Shown: positions 59,377 to 64,000 of the stretch, in pieces | How the letters are laid out: the number at the start of each line of letters is the position of its first letter | Position numbering within the stretch: position 1 is the first letter of the stretch | Source: Shimia_B sp039815465 | GTDB lineage: Bacteria > Pseudomonadota > Alphaproteobacteria > Rhodobacterales > Rhodobacteraceae | DNA length: 64,000 nucleotides | Assembly (NCBI GenBank): GCA_039815465.1 | Contig: JBCBZG010000008.1 | Coordinates: 62,001 to 126,000, forward strand | Direction: 5' to 3' | Made by a program: the position numbers and the translations under genes | The notes under the pieces: generated by a model | The model's database searches: none | Told to the model about the DNA's origin: nothing | The model's input: the letters and a program-made list of their open reading frames with translations, nothing else

Positions 59377-60743
59377 TAGGAGTGTTCCGCGTAGATGCTG
59401 GACATGTCCCCGCCCCAGTCACCGTCATAGGCGGTGAGCAGTTCGTCTGCGGGGGACTGGCCTGACTCAATGCTTTCTGTGAGGGCATTGAGGAAGTGCG
59501 TCTCGTCGGGGACGAGCCCGCCTGCGCCGGGGCGGGCGCGGGATTTCAGGCCTTGGTGTGCGATGGCCACGGCTTCGCGGGCGAGGTCGTGCATTTTGAT
59601 GCCGTTTACCTGCGCCGCGAGGCCGTCGACGGAGGCGGCAACGCGGAGCGCCTCCCGCGTTTCGGTATCGAAACCTTTGCAGAGGTCCCAGGCGGCGTCG
59701 AGCGCGCCTTGGTCATAGGTCAGGCCGACCCAGAAGGCGGGAAGCGCGCAGAGCCTGCGCCAAGGGCCGCCATCGGCGCCGCGCATTTCGATGAACTTCT
59801 TCAGCCGTGCCTCGGGGAAGGCTGTCGTGAGGTGGTCGGCCCAGTCGCTGAGGGTGGGCGTCTCGCCCGGTAGCGCGGGGAGTTCACTTTTCAGGAAGTC
59901 GCGGAAGCTTTGGCCCAGCGCGTCGATATAGGCGCCGTCGCGGTAGACGAAGTACATCGGCACATCGAGCGCGTAGTCGACCCAGCGTTCGAACCCGAAG
60001 CCGTCCTCGAAGACAAAGGGCAGCATGCCGGTGCGGGAGGCGTCGAGGTCGCGCCAGATGCGGCTCCGCCAGGATTTGTGGCCGTTCTTTGCGCCCTCCC
60101 AGAAGGGGGAGTTGGAGAAGAGCGCGGTGGCCACCGGTTGCAGGGCTAGGGCCACGCGCATTTTCTGCACCATGTCGGCCTCGGACCCGAAGTCGAGGTT
60201 GACCTGCACTGTACAGGTGCGCCGCATCATCCAGGTACCCGTGGTGCCGACCTTGCCCATGTAGCTGTCCATGAGCTTATAGCGGCCCTTGGGCATCATA
60301 GGCATTTGGTCGTGGGTCCAGTCGGGGGCGGCGCCGAGGCCGATGAAGCCTGCGCCGATTTTCTCGGCCACAGTGCGGACCTCGGCCAGATGGGTGTTCA
60401 CCTCGTCACAAGTTTCGTGGATCGTTTCGAGCGGGGCGCCGGAGAGTTCCAGCTGCCCGCCAGGTTCGAGGCTGATATTGGCGCCGCCTTTGACGAGGCC
60501 GATGATATTGCCGCCCTCTGACATGGGCTCCCAGCCGAAGCCGTCACGTAGCCCCTCCAGCATGGCGCGGATGGAGCGGGGGCCGTCATAGGGGAGCGGT
60601 AGGTGCGTGTCGGTGCAGTAGCCGAATTTCTCGTGCTCGGTGCCGATGCGCCAGTCGTCCTTGGGCTTGCACCCGGCCTCCAGGTAGGCGGCGAGGTCGT
60701 CCATGCTTTCGATGGGGCCACCGCCCGATTGTGGGATAGACAT
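59373..60743 (-). CDS. gshA: Glutamate-cysteine ligase (plant/alphaproteobacterial type)
   Basis: 456 residues. It catalyses the first step of glutathione synthesis. Motifs of the GCS2/plant-type clade are IGTEHEKFGYC near 33, SLEPGGQLELSGAPLETIHETCDEV, LGAAPDWTHDQMPMMPKGRYKLMDSYM, TCTVQVNLDFGSEADM and FIEMRGADGGPWRRLCALPAFWVGL. Length is normal. Its stop overlaps the stop of the VPLPA remnant by 4 bp, the same spacing as other convergent pairs here. Confidence 0.95.
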   Translation of the reverse strand: MSIPQSGGGPIESMDDLAAYLEAGCKPKDDWRIGTEHEKFGYCTDTHLPLPYDGPRSIRAMLEGLRDGFGWEPMSEGGNIIGLVKGGANISLEPGGQLELSGAPLETIHETCDEVNTHLAEVRTVAEKIGAGFIGLGAAPDWTHDQMPMMPKGRYKLMDSYMGKVGTTGTWMMRRTCTVQVNLDFGSEADMVQKMRVALALQPVATALFSNSPFWEGAKNGHKSWRSRIWRDLDASRTGMLPFVFEDGFGFERWVDYALDVPMYFVYRDGAYIDALGQSFRDFLKSELPALPGETPTLSDWADHLTTAFPEARLKKFIEMRGADGGPWRRLCALPAFWVGLTYDQGALDAAWDLCKGFDTETREALRVAASVDGLAAQVNGIKMHDLAREAVAIAHQGLKSRARPGAGGLVPDETHFLNALTESIESGQSPADELLTAYDGDWGGDMSSIYAEHSY

Positions 60744-60798
60744 GCGCGCTCCGATCCTCTGGGTTGCGGTGCTTGGGTGACCCTAGGGGCCGGTGAAG

Positions 60799-61320
60799 TC
60801 AATGGAGCGCGCGCTTGTCGCTTTGCCAGATCAGGTAGGCGTCGGGGCCTGCGGTGGCCGCGCTCGCTTTGCGCGCGGCTTGGGCGGCTTGGTCGTAGTT
60901 GAGGCCGGGCAAGGAAACTAAGGCCTCAAACAGCGCTTCGGCCCCTGCGGCGTCGCCGGGGATGCGCAGCGTTTCACCTGTCGCAGTTGTGAAGACCCAC
61001 ACAATTCCTGTGCGGGAGGTATGGACCTCGATCCGGGTCAGGGCGTCGATGGCGATGGCTGAGCCGCCGGTTCCGGTCATGTAGGCGATCTGGCGTTCGG
61101 TGACCTCGACCATGCCCACGCCGCCCTCCCCTGCGGGGAATCGCACGCGGCGGTAGCCCAGCCAAAGCGCGACGAGCCCGCCCGCGCCAAGGAGCGCGCC
61201 GATAAAGGGTTGGTAGGTGTGGCCGTTGATCACCCAGTGGCTGCCGAGTGCGAGGAGGGCGACGCCAATCAGCACCTCCCTCAGGTCGCTGATGGCTTTC
61301 TGGGCCTCGGGGCGGATCAT
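60799..61320 (-). CDS. Membrane protein of unknown function (two N-terminal helices)
   Basis: 173 residues. Two helices at about 17-30 and 36-56 (EVLIGVALLALGSHWVING and FIGALLGAGGLVALWLGY) are followed by a beta-rich domain. That domain (VGMVEVTERQIAYMTGTGGSAIAIDALTRIEVHT...WVFTTATGETLRIPG) resembles bacterial PH-like modules. Its start overlaps the rsmE stop by 4 bp, and gshA lies 55 bp downstream, so rsmE-orf-gshA may be one transcript. Confidence 0.75.
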   Translation of the reverse strand: MIRPEAQKAISDLREVLIGVALLALGSHWVINGHTYQPFIGALLGAGGLVALWLGYRRVRFPAGEGGVGMVEVTERQIAYMTGTGGSAIAIDALTRIEVHTSRTGIVWVFTTATGETLRIPGDAAGAEALFEALVSLPGLNYDQAAQAARKASAATAGPDAYLIWQSDKRALH

Positions 61321-62024
61321 GACCAGTCTCCTAACTGCATCTGCCAGAGCGTCATGGCCGCCACGGCGGCGGTGTCGGCGCGCAGGATGCGGGGGCCGAG
61401 GGTCACGGTGTGGCCGAGTGCCGCGAGCCGGGAGCGTTCGGCGTCAGAAAAGCCGCCCTCCGGGCCGATGACGATGGCCCAGGGCCCTGGTGTGGGGGGA
61501 AGCGTGCCGGACGTCGCGGCCTCATCACAAAACATCAGGTGGCGGTCTTTGGGCCAGTCGGCGAGCACAGCGCTCAGTTTCTGGAGCGGCGCAACCTCGG
61601 GCACATAGGTGCCGCCGCATTGTTCGGCGGCGCCTACGGCGTGGGCTTGAAGCCGGTCGATGCGCAGCCGTTCGGCATTCGTGAATTCCGTCTGCACCGG
61701 CAGGATGCGGGCCGCGCCGAGCTCTGCGGCTTTTTCGACGATGAAATCGGTGCGTTCTTTCTTGATGGGCGCGAAGAGCAGCCAGAGGTCGGGGGGCATC
61801 TGCAAGGGGGCGGTTTGCGCCTCCACTCGCAATGTGCCGCCGCGTTTGTTGGCCTCCTCAACACGCGCGCGCCACTCGCCGTCGCGCCCATTGAACAGCC
61901 GCAGCTCGTCGCCCGGGCGCAGGCGCATGACGTTAAAGAGCCGGTTCGCGTGGTCGCGGCTGAGCGGAACCGTTTGCCCCGGCCCGAGCGGTTGATCTAC
62001 ATGGAGCCGAGTAACATGGGCCAT
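61317..62024 (-). CDS. rsmE: 16S rRNA (uracil1498-N3)-methyltransferase RsmE
   Basis: 235 residues, SPOUT class. An N-terminal PUA-like part (VPLSRDHANRLFNVMRLRPGDELRLFNGRDGEW) is followed by the knotted domain with KKERTDFIVEKAAELGAARILPVQTEFTN, AVGAAEQCGGTYVPEV and the SAM-binding WAIVIGPEGGFSDAE...LGPRILRADTA. It is divergent from ubiA with only 12 bp between start codons, so the promoters must overlap the opposite gene. Confidence 0.95.
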   Translation of the reverse strand: MAHVTRLHVDQPLGPGQTVPLSRDHANRLFNVMRLRPGDELRLFNGRDGEWRARVEEANKRGGTLRVEAQTAPLQMPPDLWLLFAPIKKERTDFIVEKAAELGAARILPVQTEFTNAERLRIDRLQAHAVGAAEQCGGTYVPEVAPLQKLSAVLADWPKDRHLMFCDEAATSGTLPPTPGPWAIVIGPEGGFSDAERSRLAALGHTVTLGPRILRADTAAVAAMTLWQMQLGDWS

Positions 62025-62036
62025 GGGAGCCTATCT

Positions 62037-62984
62037 ATGGACACCAACACCGAAGGCCAAGTGGCCGATGCCGCCCAAGGCAACTGGGTGGACCTTTATG
62101 CGCCTGCCTGGACGCGGCCCTACCTGCGGCTGTCGCGGGCGGACCGGTTGAAACCTGTTTGGCTGCTGTTCCTGCCCTGCGCCTGGGGCGTGCTGCTGGC
62201 GGCGCTGGCGACGGGGCCAAAGATGTGGGACCTGTGGATCATCGGCGGCTGCGCCATCGGGTCGATCCTGATGCGCGGGGCCGGGTGCACATGGAACGAC
62301 ATCCAGGACCGCCACTATGACGCCCAGGTGGCGCGGACAAAGTCGCGCCCGCTGCCCGCCGGGCAGGTGAGCGTCACCGGCGCGGTGATTTGGATGTGTT
62401 TGCAGGCGTTGGTGTCGCTCGCGATCCTGCTCAGCTACTCGAACGCGACGATTATGGTGGGGCTCGCCTCGCTCGTGTTCGTGGCGATCTACCCGTTCGC
62501 GAAGCGGTTCACGTGGTGGCCGCAGGTTTTTCTAGGGCTCGCGTTCAACTGGGGCGCATTGCTCGCCTGGACCGCGCATTCGGGGAGTTTGGGGTGGCCT
62601 GCCATTGTGCTTTATGTGGCGGGTATCTTTTGGACGCTGTTTTACGACACGATTTATGCGCATCAGGACACCGAGGATGATGCGCTCATCGGTGTGAAAT
62701 CCACCGCGCGGCTCTTTGGCGATGACACCCCGAAATGGCTTTTCCGCTTTCTGGTGGCGACTGTGCTGCTGATGACGGTCGCGATTGTTTTGGCCATGGG
62801 CGATGCGAGCATCCTGGCGCTCGTGATCGCGCTGGGTGGGCCCTGGGCGCTGGGCTGGCATTTGACGTGGCAGCTCAGGCGGCTTGATACCTCGGACGCA
62901 GACCTGTGCATGCGGCTTTTCCGGTCAAATCGGGACGCGGGCCTCCTGCCTGTGCTCTTTTTCGCCGCCGCGCTGCTTGCTTGA
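62037..62984 (+). CDS. ubiA: 4-hydroxybenzoate polyprenyltransferase UbiA
   Basis: 315 residues with about eight or nine membrane helices. It prenylates 4-hydroxybenzoate in ubiquinone synthesis. Both Mg-diphosphate motifs are present: NDIQDRHYDAQVARTKSRPLPAG (about 84-106) and YDTIYAHQDTEDDALIGVKSTA (about 202). The start is ATG 62037 with GGGAG upstream. The short divergent gap from rsmE leaves its promoter inside rsmE. Confidence 0.95.
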   Translation: MDTNTEGQVADAAQGNWVDLYAPAWTRPYLRLSRADRLKPVWLLFLPCAWGVLLAALATGPKMWDLWIIGGCAIGSILMRGAGCTWNDIQDRHYDAQVARTKSRPLPAGQVSVTGAVIWMCLQALVSLAILLSYSNATIMVGLASLVFVAIYPFAKRFTWWPQVFLGLAFNWGALLAWTAHSGSLGWPAIVLYVAGIFWTLFYDTIYAHQDTEDDALIGVKSTARLFGDDTPKWLFRFLVATVLLMTVAIVLAMGDASILALVIALGGPWALGWHLTWQLRRLDTSDADLCMRLFRSNRDAGLLPVLFFAAALLA

Positions 62985-63030
62985 TTGATCCCCCCCGCCG
63001 CCGCGCTTAGGAGAGAGCGGGGAGGAATTC

Positions 63031-64000
63031 ATGCGTCTGTCGACACTTGCGACTTTTGGGCTCGTCTTTGGCGGCGCGGCTGCGGGGGCGTATCTCGCCG
63101 CCGGGGCGGCTGTGGGCGCGCTTGAAAGCAACAGCCGCGAGGGCGTGGCGTTCGAGCTACGCGTGGCGGGCCATGACTGGGCGCAGATCCAAGCCGACGG
63201 GCTCCAAGTGGTGCTGTCGGGTGTCGCCCCGACCGAGGCCGAGCGGTTTCGCGCCATCGCGGTGGCGGGGCGCGTGGTCGATACGGCGCGCGTGATCGAC
63301 AATATCAGCGTCGAAGAGGCCGCCGTCATCGCCGCCCCGACCTTTACCGTGGAGATGCTGCGCAATGACGCTGGGATATCGCTCATCGGGCTTATCCCCG
63401 CGGCCACGGACCGCGCCGCGATGCTGGCGCGGCTGGCACGCGACGCGGGCGATCAGGACATCGCCGATTTTCTGGAGGCTGCCGAGTACGATGCGCCAGA
63501 CGGCTGGGACGAGGCCCTGAGTTTTGGGATGCAGGCGCTGGGGGATTTGCCACGCTCCAAAGTGTCGGTGTCGGCAGAGCGGGTCGATATCATTGCCGCC
63601 GCGGAATCCGCGGGCGATGGCGACCGGATCAAGTCCGCGCTCTCGCGTCAGGCGCCGGACGGGGTCCGGGTCGCGGTGGAAATCACCGCGCCGCGCCCGG
63701 TCATCACGCCCTTTACCCTGCGCTTTTTGATCGACGAAGACGGCGCGAGCTTCGACGTCTGCTCCGCCGCCAGTGAGGCGGGGATCGCTCGTATCCTGAC
63801 CGCAGCCACGGATGCCGGGTTCGAAGGCAAGGCCGAATGCCGGCTCGGCCTCGGCTCCCCCAGTGATGGATGGGCGGAGGCTGCCGCGGCCAGCATCGCG
63901 GCGGTTGAGGCGATCGGGCAGGCGACGGTGACGCTCTCTGACCTCGATGTGTCCTTGGTCGCGGCTTTGGGCACCGACCCCCAGGCCTTTGCGACCGCGC
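63031..64000 (+). CDS. OmpA/BON-domain type envelope protein, N-terminal part (cut by window edge)
   Basis: Start ATG 63031 has GGAGGA 5-10 nt upstream. The frame stays open for 323 codons to the window end. An N-terminal hydrophobic segment (TLATFGLVFGGAAAGAYLAAGAAVGAL) anchors or exports it. The visible domains are BON-like repeats: WAQIQADGLQVVLSGVAPTEAERFRAI, VEMLRNDAGISLIGLIPAATDRAAMLARL and so on. Rhodobacterales proteins with this opening end in an OmpA peptidoglycan-binding domain, which would lie beyond the window. Confidence 0.7.
   Translation, partial: MRLSTLATFGLVFGGAAAGAYLAAGAAVGALESNSREGVAFELRVAGHDWAQIQADGLQVVLSGVAPTEAERFRAIAVAGRVVDTARVIDNISVEEAAVIAAPTFTVEMLRNDAGISLIGLIPAATDRAAMLARLARDAGDQDIADFLEAAEYDAPDGWDEALSFGMQALGDLPRSKVSVSAERVDIIAAAESAGDGDRIKSALSRQAPDGVRVAVEITAPRPVITPFTLRFLIDEDGASFDVCSAASEAGIARILTAATDAGFEGKAECRLGLGSPSDGWAEAAAASIAAVEAIGQATVTLSDLDVSLVAALGTDPQAFATA

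Noticed and set aside
59980..60000. TTCGAACC string resembling a tRNA T-loop
   Set aside because: It lies within the gshA coding sequence and no acceptor or anticodon stem can be formed around it.

Overview
The window is high-GC DNA from an alphaproteobacterium. It is almost certainly a member of the Rhodobacterales (Rhodobacteraceae, roseobacter-type). The reasons are a CcrM (GANTC) methyltransferase next to rnhB, an LPS core set of lpcC-like, kdkA and waaA genes, a DUF3726 gene, and a VPLPA-type C-terminal sorting tail in a decayed gene. It reads as ordinary chromosome: genes are packed with many ATGA stop/start overlaps, and I see no rRNA, tRNA, CRISPR array, complete insertion sequence or prophage. 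This taxonomic call is inference from gene content; no search was run.

Layout. 1-2.5 kb: end of an inositol-monophosphatase-family gene, a WaaA-like glycosyltransferase paralogue and lpxK. 2.6-6.2 kb: a DsbA-like protein and a DUF721/DciA protein facing mutY and alkB. 6.4-10.3 kb: a LuxR-HTH/alpha-beta-hydrolase fusion, a lipoprotein, a TetR/cupin pair with a clear palindromic operator, and a DUF3291 protein. 10.5-14.4 kb: ccrM with a strong terminator and two GANTC sites upstream, rnhB, small exported proteins, and a membrane protein with a C-terminal winged helix. 14.5-27 kb: a glycan region holding several glycosyltransferases (one fused to a methyltransferase-like domain), a sulfatase fused to RTX calcium-binding repeats, and a sulfotransferase-like protein. 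27-31 kb: kynureninase, an AFMID-type hydrolase and an ABC exporter. 31.2-37.7 kb: a catabolic operon with a fused hydantoinase/oxoprolinase, a FAD amine oxidase-like enzyme, an L-threonate-dehydrogenase-like enzyme and a class II aldolase. 37.8-42.1 kb: a CPA2 cation/proton antiporter with a His/Asp-rich loop, a bicupin protein and an FpoF/FrhB-type flavin/Fe-S reductase. 42.3-45.5 kb: LPS inner-core genes (lpcC-like, kdkA, waaA). 45.5-50.5 kb: a cNMP-binding flavoprotein, ycjF/ycjX-like genes and truA. 50.5-53.7 kb: a three-gene operon whose M19 dipeptidase-like member has lost several metal ligands. 54-58.3 kb: a LysR regulator, transaldolase and priA. 59-64 kb: a broken VPLPA-tailed gene, gshA, rsmE, ubiA and the start of an OmpA/BON-type protein.

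How genes fit together. Lipid A and core assembly is split between lpxK with a WaaA-like paralogue at the left end and lpcC/kdkA/waaA at 42-45 kb. The 14-27 kb block looks like synthesis and modification of a surface or secreted, possibly sulfated, glycan. kynU plus the AFMID-like hydrolase make two consecutive steps of kynurenine catabolism. The 31-38 kb operon looks like a complete transcription unit for an unidentified lactam- or amine-type substrate.

Between genes there are several recurring repeats. One is a family of identical GCCCGGTGG/CCACCGGGC hairpins, one is a dispersed element of about 120 bp present twice, and one is a hairpin followed by a conserved GTATTT..GGACATAAGAAAG tail. 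They sit mostly at gene ends and are the main non-genic structure here.
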